Below, one piece after another: positions 7,533 through 16,921 of a stretch of 37,742 nucleotides of DNA. The notes below the pieces were generated by a model. It was given only the letters and a program-made list of their open reading frames with translations, searched no databases and was not told the origin of the DNA. Source of the DNA: JAGXFP01 sp039714535 (GTDB lineage Bacteria; Desulfobacterota; Desulfobulbia; Desulfobulbales; JAGXFP01); the NCBI GenBank assembly GCA_039714535.1, contig JBDLJC010000036.1, positions 1 to 37,742 of the forward strand, in the 5' to 3' direction. Every line of letters starts with the position of its first letter. Position 1 is the first letter of the stretch. The position numbers and the translations under genes were made by a program.

Positions 7533-8507
7533 CTACTTCCGGAGGTACCTCGCCGCATCCTTGGCAAAATAGGTAAGGATAATATCGGCCCCGGCGCGCC
7601 TGATGGCCAACAGGGTTTCAATCATTACCTTATCCCCGTCTATCCAGCCGTTGGCCGCAGCGGCCTTGATCATGGCATACTCACCACTGACGTGGTAAGC
7701 GGCAATGGGCAAATCAAATTCGTCACGCAACTTGGAAATAATATCGAGATAGGCCACCGCCGGCTTGACCATCAGGATATCAGCGCCCTCTTCCACATCA
7801 AGACTCGCCTCCCGGAAAGCCTCTCTGATATTGGCAGGATCCATCTGATAGCCGCGTCGGTCCCCAAACTGCGGCGCGCCATCAGCCGCATCACGAAACG
7901 GCCCGTAAAAGGACGAGGCATATTTGACCGCGTATGACATGATCGGGATGTTGGAAAAATTATTTTCGTCCAGAGCTCCCCTGATCTCGGCAACCCGGCC
8001 ATCCATCATATCGGAAGGCGCGACCATATCCGCCCCGGCCTCGGCGTGGGACAGGGCTGTTTTGGCCAGTACCTCAATGGTCGAGTCATTATCGACCTGC
8101 TTATCGATGATGATGCCGCAGTGGCCATGGTCGGTGTACTCGCAGAGACAGACGTCGGTGGTAACATTCATCTCCGGGGCCTTGTTCTTGAGTTCTTTAA
8201 TGGCCCGTTGGATAATCCCGTCCCTGGCATGGGCCCCGGAACCGACCGCATCTTTCTTCTCCGGCAGACCGAAGAGAATGACATTATTGATCCCCAGACT
8301 CATGCATTCTTTGGCTTCATTGGCCAGTTGATCCACCGAGATCCTGAAAACCCCGGGCATGGAACTGACTTCATCTTTAATATTTTTGCCATGCTGGACA
8401 AAGAGCGGATAGATAAGATGATCGGCCGAGAGGGTGATTTCCCTGACCATTGCTCTGAAGATTTCATTCTGCCTGAGGCGACGAGGACGATATTCCGGAA
8501 AGACCAT
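7533..8507 (-). CDS. hemB: Porphobilinogen synthase (delta-aminolevulinate dehydratase)
   Basis: It condenses two 5-aminolevulinate molecules to porphobilinogen in haem and sirohaem synthesis. The 324-residue length is normal. The zinc site is the cysteine type: DVCLCEYTDHGHCG gives C120, C122 and C130. The two active-site lysines are K195 (SYAVKYASSFYGPFR) and K248, the Schiff-base residue, in MVKPAVAYLD. An AGGAG ribosome binding site precedes the ATG by eight bases. The gene is alone on its strand; the 157-bp gap to the convergent DUF89 gene shows no clear terminator. An upstream 9-bp hairpin lies in its leader (8541-8573). Confidence 0.97.
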   Translation of the reverse strand: MVFPEYRPRRLRQNEIFRAMVREITLSADHLIYPLFVQHGKNIKDEVSSMPGVFRISVDQLANEAKECMSLGINNVILFGLPEKKDAVGSGAHARDGIIQRAIKELKNKAPEMNVTTDVCLCEYTDHGHCGIIIDKQVDNDSTIEVLAKTALSHAEAGADMVAPSDMMDGRVAEIRGALDENNFSNIPIMSYAVKYASSFYGPFRDAADGAPQFGDRRGYQMDPANIREAFREASLDVEEGADILMVKPAVAYLDIISKLRDEFDLPIAAYHVSGEYAMIKAAAANGWIDGDKVMIETLLAIRRAGADIILTYFAKDAARYLRK

Positions 8508-8833
8508 TGCAGCATCTCCTAATAAATTTTTCAGATGTTAATCGGCAGACAGCAAGCGCATATCTCTGCCGATCTTTGTCGGTACGAATGATAACCTTTT
8601 ACACTATAAAACCAGTTTGAACCAGTTTGTTGATAAGCTTTTGCCGGTCTCATAAAAAGTAGAGATTAAAACCAAGCCAAGACCTCTGCAACTCACCTCG
8701 CCGGCAACTTATCAAATTGGTCAAGCCCAGCCGGCCTTTCCCCTGTTCCATCCAGAAAGACAAATCGTTAGCCGACCTGAGCAAATTCAATACTCCAACC
8801 AGAATCTCCGCCAGCCAAAAGACAATAAGCAGA
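8508..8833. other. Gap between hemB and ntrX with a leader hairpin and a short tandem repeat
   Basis: No gene is supported in these 326 bp. ATCGGCAGA (8541-8549) pairs perfectly with TCTGCCGAT (8565-8573), a 9-bp stem with a 15-nt loop in the hemB leader; it has no T-run and is not a standard terminator. A 10-bp unit, ACCAGTTTGA, is repeated in tandem at 8611-8630 with one change. An open frame on the minus strand (8650-8928) overlaps the end of ntrX in another frame and lacks a ribosome binding site, so I do not call it. Confidence 0.5.
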
Positions 8834-10207
8834 TTAACCGTCGACCACCCCCAACGATTTGACTTTTTTATGCAGGTGACTACGTTCAAGGCCGATCTCC
8901 TCAGCGGTCTGGCTGACATTACCATCATTTTTATCTAATTTTAGCCTGAGAAACTCCCTTTCGAAAATCTTTCTGGCATCTTTAAAATTATTAACCATAA
9001 AAGGCGCCTGCCAGGTATGGGCCTGTTCTGCTGTTACTCCGCCCTTTTCGGTCGGCAGGAGTGAAACAAGATCGTCCCTGCTGATCGTTACGTCCGGGGT
9101 CATGATAACCGCTCTTTCCACCAGATTGCGCAGTTCACGAACATTACCCGGCCAATTATGGGACATCAGGGCCTTTATGCCGCCCTCATCAAAGGTCTTC
9201 TCACCAAGGCCTTTCCGGGCCATATCGATCAGGAATTCACCCACCAGTAATGGAATATCTTCAAGCCTCTCCCGCAACGGCGGCATATTAATCGGCACCA
9301 CATTCAAGCGATAATAAAGATCGGCTCGAAAATTGCCCTCCTCAATCTCCTGTTCAAGATCTTTATTGGTGGCGGCCAAAACCCTGACATCCACCGAAAT
9401 AGTCTTACCGCCGCCGACCCGCTCAAATTTCTGTTCCTGGAGAATTCTCAGGATTTTGGCCTGGGTCTTGAGACTCATATCACCGATTTCATCAAGGAAG
9501 AGCATGCCGCCATCGGCCTGATCGAATTTACCGCGCCTGTTGCCGGCTGCGCCTGTAAAAGATCCTTTTTCATGACCAAACAACTCGCTCTCAATCAGCT
9601 CTTCCGGTATCGCCGCGCAGTTAAGTTCAACCATCGGCTTGTTGCTGAATTTTGAGAAGCGATGGATAGACTGGGCAACCATCTCCTTGCCGGTGCCATG
9701 CTCACCACGGATCAAAACCCAAGCGGTAGTCGGCGCCACCCGTTCTATCTGCTTACACAGGTCCTGAATAGCCTTGGAGTTACCGGTCAATCCAGATTTT
9801 TTCTTGGCCGAGGTCCGAAGGATCTCATTCTCCTCGACCAATTTAGACATCTTCAGGCCATTGGCTATCGCTACTACTATCTTATCGTAGGAAGGTGGCT
9901 TTTCGATAAAATCAAAGGCCCCCATTTTAGTGGCCTTAACCGCAGTTTCGATATTACCGTGACCGGAAATCATGATGACCGGCAACACCGAATCACGCTT
10001 CTTAATCTCTCCCAACGCCTCAAGACCGTCCATCCCGGGCATCCAGATATCCAGCAAGACCAGATCAATGTCCCCTTCATCAATCCTCTTGAGACCCTCT
10101 TCAGCCGAATCAAAGCAGATCGGCTCAAAACCCTCGTCGGCAAGAAGGCCTTCCAACGAATCAAGAATCCTTTTCTCGTCATCAATTACCATTATTTTCT
10201 TGGTCAT
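8834..10207 (-). CDS. ntrX: Sigma-54-dependent response regulator, NtrX-like
   Basis: A 457-residue NtrC-class activator. The receiver domain (about 1-120) has its phosphoacceptor Asp at 53 (LLDIWMPGMDG). The AAA+ domain (about 140-370) has Walker A GEHGTGKE (168-175), the sigma-54 contact loop GSFTGA (215-220, Ser replacing the usual Ala) and Walker B MLFLDE. The Fis-type helix-turn-helix is at the C-terminus (VSQTAEEIGLERSHLHKKVK). It lies 60 bp downstream of ntrY, so the two form a classical histidine kinase-regulator pair. NtrYX systems control nitrogen, redox or envelope responses in different bacteria; the stimulus here is not visible. Confidence 0.93.
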   Translation of the reverse strand: MTKKIMVIDDEKRILDSLEGLLADEGFEPICFDSAEEGLKRIDEGDIDLVLLDIWMPGMDGLEALGEIKKRDSVLPVIMISGHGNIETAVKATKMGAFDFIEKPPSYDKIVVAIANGLKMSKLVEENEILRTSAKKKSGLTGNSKAIQDLCKQIERVAPTTAWVLIRGEHGTGKEMVAQSIHRFSKFSNKPMVELNCAAIPEELIESELFGHEKGSFTGAAGNRRGKFDQADGGMLFLDEIGDMSLKTQAKILRILQEQKFERVGGGKTISVDVRVLAATNKDLEQEIEEGNFRADLYYRLNVVPINMPPLRERLEDIPLLVGEFLIDMARKGLGEKTFDEGGIKALMSHNWPGNVRELRNLVERAVIMTPDVTISRDDLVSLLPTEKGGVTAEQAHTWQAPFMVNNFKDARKIFEREFLRLKLDKNDGNVSQTAEEIGLERSHLHKKVKSLGVVDG

Positions 10208-10267
10208 AACAGTAGGTAAACAGCCCTTGTTAGATTGTTAAAAATTTGCAACCGGACATATCAATTT

Positions 10268-12523
10268 TTATATGACAGGTATCGGCAGCTCTATGACGAA
10301 CCTGGCGCCCAACGGCTCGTTATCCCTGACCCTTATATAGCCATCATGATCGGCAATAATGGTGCTGGCAATGGCCAGACCCAGGCCGGTGCCGGTTTTC
10401 TTGGTCGAAAAATAAGGCTCAAAAAGCCTTAATTTATCATCATCACCAACCCCAATGCCATTATCCCATACCTCCAGGAAAGCCGCTTTCTCATGGTCAT
10501 CAAAATAGACCTCTATGCCAATTTCCCCGTTCTCTGCGGGCACCGCAGCGACCGCATTGTCCATCAGGTTAATCAATACCCTTTTTAACTGTTTATGGTC
10601 AAAGGGGAACCGGGGTATTTCCGAACCATATTTAAAATCGAATTTAATATTTTTATGGGCCTCCCGATAGAAGATCAACACCTCGCGGGCCGTCTCAGCA
10701 AGATCACTCATTGATTTGCGGACTGCCGGCATCCTGGCAAAGCTGGAAAACTCACTGACCAGTCTCTTTATTTCGTCCACCTGATTGACAATGGTTTTCG
10801 TACAGTTATTGAACACCTCACCATCATCAGCCAGCCGCGCCAGATACCTCTTCCTTAAACGCTGGGCCGACAATTGAATAGGAGTGAGCGGGTTTTTAAC
10901 TTCGTGGGCGATACGCCTTGCCACCTCACGCCAGGCCGCCATCCGTTGGGCCTTTTCCAGTTCGGTCAGGTTATCGAAGACCAGCACCACTCCATGGGAA
11001 TTATTGTCTTCATCCATAAGCTGGGTAAAATTAACCCGCAGTGAAAAAGTCTCATCACCAATGCTGATCCTTACCGGATGCTGAATCGAGGTTTTCCCCG
11101 ACTTCACCAGTTCCTCGAAAAAACCATCCATGATTTTCATGTGCTCAGCCAGCAGCATTTCCCGATAATCACGGCCAATCATCTTCTTCCGGTCAATTTT
11201 AAGCAGTTCCTCGGCAAAACGGTTGATGGTCGTTATTCGTCCCGATTCATCCATGGAAATAACGCCACCGGCCACATTCTGCAGAATGATTTCGGTGTAT
11301 TGCTGCCTTTTCACAAGTTCCGAATAACTGTCCTTCAGGGCCAGATTAACCTCCTCCAATTGCTGTTTGCCGACCAGCAGATCACTGGTCATCTGGTTGA
11401 AGGAATCGACCAGGGTCCCCATCTCATCGCCTGAATCTTTCTCCAGAACAAAATCAAGCTCACCATCGGCAACCCGTCTGGTTGCCTCCGCCAGTTTAGC
11501 GATGGGTCCCGTCAGGCCCCGGGCCACGTAGAATCCGAACCAGATTGCGCTGAAAACGATCATCAATGTCACGATCAACAGCATAACCAGTAAACTGGTC
11601 TTGATGGGATTTTTGAGGATCATCAACTGCCGATAACCTTCAAGACCGGCGGAGATGATTTCCATGGACTGGAGCCGCGCCCGGGGAACCAGAAAAGAAG
11701 TGATCAATACATTTATCCGCCGATCCCCTTCAGGGCCGAGGTTAACCGGCATCAGACCCCGGACCAACTCGCCATCTTCCATGGCCTGAATAGTCACCAG
11801 ATCAACCTCACCGGCCAGGGCCTTGCGTAATAAATCCGGCGGTATTTCCGGAATCTTCTGCCTATCGATTTGCTGATCGTAAACCTTGACCAACACCACC
11901 CGCTGCTCCGAAAGAAGCTCCAGTCCGGCCAAGCCATGACTTTCCGAAATGTCCGCCATAAAAACATCAAGATGCTGGGCAATCAGCTGCTGATATAGTT
12001 GGGATTCCAAGCGAACGGCAATAGATCTGCCCTGGGCTCGCACCTGACTGCGAGCATCTTCATAGACATCTTTAGCGATATTCATCGATTCCTGCAGGGA
12101 CTGTTCGACCCGAATATTGAACCAGTAATCCATACTGGTCGAAACAAATTGCAGGGCAATAAAAAACAGCAGCGCCGTCGGCACCAGCGACAGGGAAACG
12201 AACGAAAGGACCATCTTGCTCCGCAGTCTGGTTCCCAGAAAATTTCGCCGCCGCTCGAAGATCAACTGCACCACATTACGCATGACCAGAAAAACCACCA
12301 ACAACAGCAACAGGACGTTGATATTGATGACGGTAAAGACCAGGACATTGCCGCTCACCGGAAACGGAATCGCCCCCAGATTGGCAACCTTGCTTTCAAC
12401 ATAGCTCAGGAGAGGCAGCAAACAAAGACAGATAAAGATAACAAGCCATATCCGCCGCCGTTTGCGCTGATCCCGCTGAACGAGATACTGGGTGTTGCTT
12501 AAGCTAGTATCTGAATTCGACAT
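10268..12523 (-). CDS. ntrY: Membrane sensor histidine kinase, NtrY-like
   Basis: About 751 residues. Three membrane segments lie in the first 130 residues (IWLVIFICLCLLPLLSY and two more), then an extracytoplasmic sensor region to about 285. A further membrane segment is followed by HAMP (around GLTGPIAKLAEATRRVADG), PAS, HisKA with the phosphorylated His in HEVKNPLTPIQ, and HATPase with N, G1 and G2 boxes (NLMDNAVAAV, DNGIGVG, GTGLGLAI). This is the full NtrY architecture. The start is uncertain: ATG at 12523 overlaps the preceding gene by 20 nt, and ATG at 12544 is possible, but its purine tract abuts the codon. Overlap with the DUF4390 gene points to translational coupling. Confidence 0.93.
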   Translation of the reverse strand: MSNSDTSLSNTQYLVQRDQRKRRRIWLVIFICLCLLPLLSYVESKVANLGAIPFPVSGNVLVFTVININVLLLLLVVFLVMRNVVQLIFERRRNFLGTRLRSKMVLSFVSLSLVPTALLFFIALQFVSTSMDYWFNIRVEQSLQESMNIAKDVYEDARSQVRAQGRSIAVRLESQLYQQLIAQHLDVFMADISESHGLAGLELLSEQRVVLVKVYDQQIDRQKIPEIPPDLLRKALAGEVDLVTIQAMEDGELVRGLMPVNLGPEGDRRINVLITSFLVPRARLQSMEIISAGLEGYRQLMILKNPIKTSLLVMLLIVTLMIVFSAIWFGFYVARGLTGPIAKLAEATRRVADGELDFVLEKDSGDEMGTLVDSFNQMTSDLLVGKQQLEEVNLALKDSYSELVKRQQYTEIILQNVAGGVISMDESGRITTINRFAEELLKIDRKKMIGRDYREMLLAEHMKIMDGFFEELVKSGKTSIQHPVRISIGDETFSLRVNFTQLMDEDNNSHGVVLVFDNLTELEKAQRMAAWREVARRIAHEVKNPLTPIQLSAQRLRKRYLARLADDGEVFNNCTKTIVNQVDEIKRLVSEFSSFARMPAVRKSMSDLAETAREVLIFYREAHKNIKFDFKYGSEIPRFPFDHKQLKRVLINLMDNAVAAVPAENGEIGIEVYFDDHEKAAFLEVWDNGIGVGDDDKLRLFEPYFSTKKTGTGLGLAIASTIIADHDGYIRVRDNEPLGARFVIELPIPVI

Positions 12524-13109
12524 AATGCCAGTCCGTTTCCTCATCCCTCAATTGCCAGAAGGGAATCAGGTAGTGGAAAAACAGGGGTAGGGTCTTACGC
12601 TCCAGCCTGACCTTGACGCTGAGAAAATATTTAGAACCAGGTTTAATCTGGGTAAGGCCAATAATCTTCACCCCATTAACCTCAGTCATCAGGGCCTCGG
12701 CCTCGGCCAGACTGGTAACGGTCAAAGAAGTGTTATTTTCTGAGAAATGCAGGTTGAAGACCTCTTTTAAGGAATCATAGGAGAGCACCCGGTCGAACTC
12801 CATACTGATTAACTGCTTGCCCGGCCTCCCCTCGGCAATCTCTCGCAGGGAAACAAAGAAGGTAAACGAAGCGGGGATACCATTATAAATCCCTTCCTCC
12901 ATTTCCGGACGGAAGGCCTTATCAACGACCATGTACAGCAAAAGGTCTTCACTTGAATTATTGACAACGATATCCCTGATTTCAGCCTTGGCTGCAGCCC
13001 GCACCTCCTGACCGAAAAAGACGCAGAACAGTGCCATTACCAGAAAAAGCCGCCGGCAGAATCGGCTCTTGGATATTTTAGGGCTGTTATGATCGGAGCA
13101 AACAAGCAT
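12504..13109 (-). CDS. DUF4390 domain protein, exported
   Basis: A protein of about 201 residues with an N-terminal signal or anchor segment (RRLFLVMALFCVFFGQEVRA) and a beta-rich domain after it. It matches what I recall of DUF4390 proteins, which sit directly upstream of NtrY homologues in many Desulfobacterota and Betaproteobacteria. Its position and its 20-nt overlap with ntrY suggest that it works with the sensor in the periplasm, perhaps as a ligand-sensing partner; that role is inference. The start at 13109 follows an in-frame TTG, and the ribosome binding site is weak. Confidence 0.8.
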   Translation of the reverse strand: MLVCSDHNSPKISKSRFCRRLFLVMALFCVFFGQEVRAAAKAEIRDIVVNNSSEDLLLYMVVDKAFRPEMEEGIYNGIPASFTFFVSLREIAEGRPGKQLISMEFDRVLSYDSLKEVFNLHFSENNTSLTVTSLAEAEALMTEVNGVKIIGLTQIKPGSKYFLSVKVRLERKTLPLFFHYLIPFWQLRDEETDWHYVEFRY

Positions 13110-13136
13110 CAATGGTCTCGTATAATGTATGGGGCT

Positions 13137-13175
13137 GGCTAAGCAGCTAGGCGAAGACCGCGGATTCGCTTAGCC
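13137..13175 (-). repeat. Inverted repeat between hflX and the DUF4390 gene
   Basis: GGCTAAGC (13137-13144) and GCTTAGCC (13168-13175) form an 8-bp stem. A shorter GCGAA/TTCGC pair lies within. No T-run follows, so it may be a weak terminator or a leader structure for the DUF4390-ntrYX operon. Confidence 0.45.
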
Positions 13176-13192
13176 GCTTAACTAAAATCATC

Positions 13193-14824
13193 TCAAACTA
13201 CTTTCTTTATTATCATCTGCTGAACCTTTTGAAAAAACTTCTTAAAGGTTTCAGGTCTGAGGGCGCTCAAGGGGACAGCACCATACTGGCGCGCCAGATT
13301 TAGCGATTCTTCACTGCCAATCAGATCTATCTTGTTAAAGATCTTCAGGCAAGGGATATTATCAAGTTCAAGCTCATTCAGCAAATCATCAACTACCTTG
13401 ATATGCTGGGGAAAAGCCGGATTGCTGACATCAATAACATGGACCAGGACATCGGCTTCATTAAGTTCCTCCAGTGTAGACTTGAAGGCCTGAAGGAGTT
13501 CCGCCGGAAGATTCCGGATAAAACCCACGGTATCAGTGATGATCACCTCCATTTCGCGCGGAAAGCGGAGACGGCGGCTGGTGGGATCAAGGGTAGCAAA
13601 TAGTTGGTCCGCAGCGACGATATCACTGCTGGTCATACTGTTAAGCAGGGTAGACTTGCCGGCATTGGTGTAACCAACCAGCGAGATAACCGGCAAATCA
13701 CGTTTACGCCTTCTGCTCCGGCGTTGGTGTCGTTCCCGACTGACCTTCTTTAATTTCCTCGACAATTTGGTCAGACGGTCTTTTATCCGCCGCCGATCAA
13801 TTTCCAGTTTAGTCTCGCCGGGACCACGGGCGCCGATCCCACCGGTGAGCCGGGACAGGGCATCATCCCTGGTTCCCAATCTGGGCAGCATATATTTGAG
13901 CTGGGCCATTTCGATCTGCAATTTACCCTCACGACTCAAGGCCCGACTGGCGAAGATATCTAAAATCAACTGGGTCCGGTCAATGACCCGCATCTCGGTA
14001 TGATCGGTTATGGAACGGATTTGGGAGGGATTTAATTCCTGATCGAAAACCAGGAGATTGGCCTCAAGAGTCAAGGCCTGGAGCATGATATCGCCGAGCT
14101 TACCCTTGCCCATGATCAGTCTGGGATTAAGCTTGGGCCGCCGCTGAATCACGGTATCCAAGACCGTCACTCCGGCGGATTCGGCTAACTCTTCCAGCTC
14201 CAGCATCGATTCGGCGGCCCGGAGCCGGGAATCGGTGGTAACGCTGATCAAAATAGCCTGGTCCTTATGTTGATCAACCTTGCCGCCAGGCCGGACCCGG
14301 ACAAATTCATCCTCCAGGGCCTTGATCATATTCTGAAAATCGTGTTGCTGCTGGCTGGGAACCACCGGCGGCAGTACAATCCAATTCCGGCCGGCCACCG
14401 GCTGCGGCGCCAGATGGGCCCTTAACAACGGTCCGGGCAGACCATCCTTCCCGACCTTGATCACAACCATCAGATCCAACCGCAGAAAAAGGAGATCCAT
14501 GAGATCGTCGTCGGTCAGCTCCTCACCGGCCAGATGGGTATGCACACAACGCAAACCCTTGAGCCGCCCCCCCGCGCCGCGGGCCTGGGACAGAACCGGA
14601 ATAACGATCCGCCGCTGGTCCCCGACTATAAGAGCATCCACCCGACCGGCCCGATCAATAAGGAGGCCAATCTGCCGACCGATCTCCCGGGAGATCGTGG
14701 CAAGCTCACGGGCAACTTCCGGACTAATGACCAGATCCGGAGACATGCGTCGATTGGCCAACCGTTCAAGCCGCCGCAACTGGTCGGTCTTCAGGCCAGC
14801 AGTTTTACCGGAAATTTTTGCGAT
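13193..14824 (-). CDS. hflX: GTPase HflX, long form, with a probable AUC start codon
   Basis: HflX is a ribosome-associated GTPase that splits stalled 70S ribosomes under stress. The N-terminal 190 or so residues are the extension seen in long HflX proteins (GRQIGLLIDRAGRVDALIVGD, HTHLAGEELTDDDL). They are followed by the glycine-rich HflX domain (GGIGARGPGETKLEIDRRRI) and the G domain: G1 GYTNAGKST, G3 DTVGF, G4 NKID. The first ordinary start codon in frame is a TTG at 14779 with no ribosome binding site, and it would delete conserved residues (GKTAGLKTDQ). The ATC at 14824 gives M-AKISGKTAGLK, the family length, with AGGGG (14836-14832) exactly seven bases upstream. I therefore call AUC initiation and 543 residues. 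Confidence 0.9.
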   Translation of the reverse strand: MAKISGKTAGLKTDQLRRLERLANRRMSPDLVISPEVARELATISREIGRQIGLLIDRAGRVDALIVGDQRRIVIPVLSQARGAGGRLKGLRCVHTHLAGEELTDDDLMDLLFLRLDLMVVIKVGKDGLPGPLLRAHLAPQPVAGRNWIVLPPVVPSQQQHDFQNMIKALEDEFVRVRPGGKVDQHKDQAILISVTTDSRLRAAESMLELEELAESAGVTVLDTVIQRRPKLNPRLIMGKGKLGDIMLQALTLEANLLVFDQELNPSQIRSITDHTEMRVIDRTQLILDIFASRALSREGKLQIEMAQLKYMLPRLGTRDDALSRLTGGIGARGPGETKLEIDRRRIKDRLTKLSRKLKKVSRERHQRRSRRRKRDLPVISLVGYTNAGKSTLLNSMTSSDIVAADQLFATLDPTSRRLRFPREMEVIITDTVGFIRNLPAELLQAFKSTLEELNEADVLVHVIDVSNPAFPQHIKVVDDLLNELELDNIPCLKIFNKIDLIGSEESLNLARQYGAVPLSALRPETFKKFFQKVQQMIIKKVV

Positions 14825-14994
14825 GATTTTACCCCTGAGGACTAAACTTGCCGAGTTTATTTATTGTCTGGTAATTACGAGATTATTTCTCATTGAGAAA
14901 CGGTCCAATCTTTCGGAAACCAGAATACAAGAGTCAGTATTCAGAAGGAAGGCGAGAAAACGGATTTTTCTTACTCCGGACTTCTGAATCCCGA

Positions 14995-16914
14995 TTACTT
15001 CCGCCGTTCCCGCAGGACCCGCTTATCACCAATCCGCAAAGTAACCTTGATCCGGTCAAAATACTCCAGCAACGGGATCGAAAATTTTCTGGAGAGGCCG
15101 GTAAACTCCTTGAAGCCCTGGGCGTCAATGTCACCATTATCCTTGATGCGCTTAACCAGATCATCCTCAAGTTTGACCAGGGTTTCAGTATGAAAATATA
15201 AATCTTCGTTTATCTTCACCGCCAGACCGTCCCGGACCATCACCTCAAGAATTTCCTTGACCAGTTTCGGCGAATTGTCGCCGAATCGAGCATAAAGCTC
15301 TTTAATGGTCGGAACCGCCAGCCCGGCCTCTAGGTAGAATAACTCCATATCGGTCCGGAGTTTACCGCTATCTTCGGCAAGGGACACCTCGTGGCCTGGA
15401 ATCTTAACGACCGCCTCATCCTGAGCCAACCGACCCTTCCTGACCAGATCGTTGATCATAAATTGAAAAAGCTTCTGACTCTCAACCCTTACCAGCTGAC
15501 TGCGCAGCTCTTCCCTGGGCATTCCCGGTTTAAGGGGATTGGCCTGATGATACGCGGCCACCGTGTCACAGAGCAAATCCTGCAGTCCAGCAAAAATTTC
15601 GGTAGCGAGCATCCACTGTTTATCTGAATCAACCACGATTACCTTGCGGGCGGAAACCGGTCCAGCCAGGGCTTTTTTCAGTTTTTTACCGAAGAGCCCC
15701 ATCTGCACCGCCAATTCATCACCGGTAAGACCGGCAGGCCCAGCCTCCGTCAGGTGCAAGAGAATCAACTCCTCAACCGATCCTTCGTGATATATGCGAA
15801 ATACGTCCTTATTACTCTCCCGAAAGCGCTTTTTCTTGGCCGCCCGGCCATTAAGGATGCGGCCACCACCGATGGTGAAAACCGGCGAGTAGCTTCTTAT
15901 GACGTAATGATCATTCGGCCAACCACAGGCCGGTTCCTCAAATAAAAGCTGGACGTTCGCCGTGGACCCCGGAATTATCTCGTCATCATCAAGCAAGACG
16001 ATGCGCCCTATAATTTCAGCGGTACCAAGATGAATCCTGACCCTGGTTCGATTCTTTAACTTTTTCTCGTTGGCAGACAGATAGATGAATTCTCCGTCCA
16101 TGATATAAGACGGCTGCAAGGTACCTGGTTTCGCCACGACCTCGCCGCGATGGATGAGATCCTTGTCAACACCCTGAATATTGATGGCGGTCCGATGGCC
16201 GGCCTCAACCTCTTGCACATCATCGGCATGGACCTGAATGCCCCTGATCCGACCCTGTTGACCGGTCGGATAGATGGTAATTTCATCGCCCAGCCCAATC
16301 CGGCCGGAAATCGAGGTGCCGGTTACTACCGCCCCAAAACCCTTGATCGAGAAAATCCGATCAACCGGCAGCCGAAACGGCCCATAGGCTTCGCTGAAAT
16401 CACTGGCCGCCACCAACCGGTCAAGGGCGATCTTAACTTCATCAAGCCCCTCGCCGGTAACAGAAGAAACGGCCAGAAGTGGCGCCTCCTCCAGAAAGCT
16501 GTCTTTGAAATAGTCGCGGATCTCGTCCTCCACCATTTCCAGCCATTCCGGATCAACCATATCCTTCTTGGTCAGGACAATGATCCCCCTTTCAACCCCG
16601 AGCAGACGACAGATCTCAAAATGCTCGCGGGTCTGGGGCATGATCCCCTCATCGGCGGCAATGACAAAGGCCAGAATATCAATGCCGGCCACCCCGGCAA
16701 CCATATTCCGGACAAATTTTTCATGACCGGGCACATCAACAATACCGAGACGGTGGCCGCAGGGCAGATCAAGGAAGGCAAAACCAAGCTCGATGGTAAT
16801 GCCCCGCGCCTTCTCCTCTTTAAGGCGGTCGGTATCAATACCGGTCAGGGCCTTAACCAGCGAGGTCTTACCATGATCAACATGGCCGGCGGTGCCTAGA
16901 ACAATTTCCCGCAT
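14995..16914 (-). CDS. selB: Selenocysteine-specific elongation factor SelB
   Basis: SelB delivers Sec-tRNA to in-frame UGA codons by reading a SECIS hairpin in the mRNA. The 639-residue protein has the EF-Tu-like GTPase domain (GHVDHGKTS, then DVPGHEKFV and TKKDM), two beta-barrel domains, the SelB-specific domain and C-terminal winged helices (about 370-639). The latter end in QGFKEFTGLSRKFSIPLLEYFDR, a signature of the SECIS-binding end. It starts seven bases after the stop of the MBL-fold gene, so the two are probably cotranscribed. Its presence implies a selenoprotein-making organism, although neither selA, selC, selD nor a clear selenoprotein gene was seen in this window. Confidence 0.96.
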   Translation of the reverse strand: MREIVLGTAGHVDHGKTSLVKALTGIDTDRLKEEKARGITIELGFAFLDLPCGHRLGIVDVPGHEKFVRNMVAGVAGIDILAFVIAADEGIMPQTREHFEICRLLGVERGIIVLTKKDMVDPEWLEMVEDEIRDYFKDSFLEEAPLLAVSSVTGEGLDEVKIALDRLVAASDFSEAYGPFRLPVDRIFSIKGFGAVVTGTSISGRIGLGDEITIYPTGQQGRIRGIQVHADDVQEVEAGHRTAINIQGVDKDLIHRGEVVAKPGTLQPSYIMDGEFIYLSANEKKLKNRTRVRIHLGTAEIIGRIVLLDDDEIIPGSTANVQLLFEEPACGWPNDHYVIRSYSPVFTIGGGRILNGRAAKKKRFRESNKDVFRIYHEGSVEELILLHLTEAGPAGLTGDELAVQMGLFGKKLKKALAGPVSARKVIVVDSDKQWMLATEIFAGLQDLLCDTVAAYHQANPLKPGMPREELRSQLVRVESQKLFQFMINDLVRKGRLAQDEAVVKIPGHEVSLAEDSGKLRTDMELFYLEAGLAVPTIKELYARFGDNSPKLVKEILEVMVRDGLAVKINEDLYFHTETLVKLEDDLVKRIKDNGDIDAQGFKEFTGLSRKFSIPLLEYFDRIKVTLRIGDKRVLRERRK

Positions 16915-16921
16915 GCCTAGC

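Noticed and set aside
8650..8928. 92-codon hydrophobic minus-strand frame
   Set aside because: It overlaps the C-terminal helix-turn-helix of ntrX in another frame and lacks a ribosome binding site.
14825..14994. Possible selC (tRNA-Sec) between hflX and selB
   Set aside because: No TTCGAATC-type loop and no 8-bp acceptor pairing in either strand.
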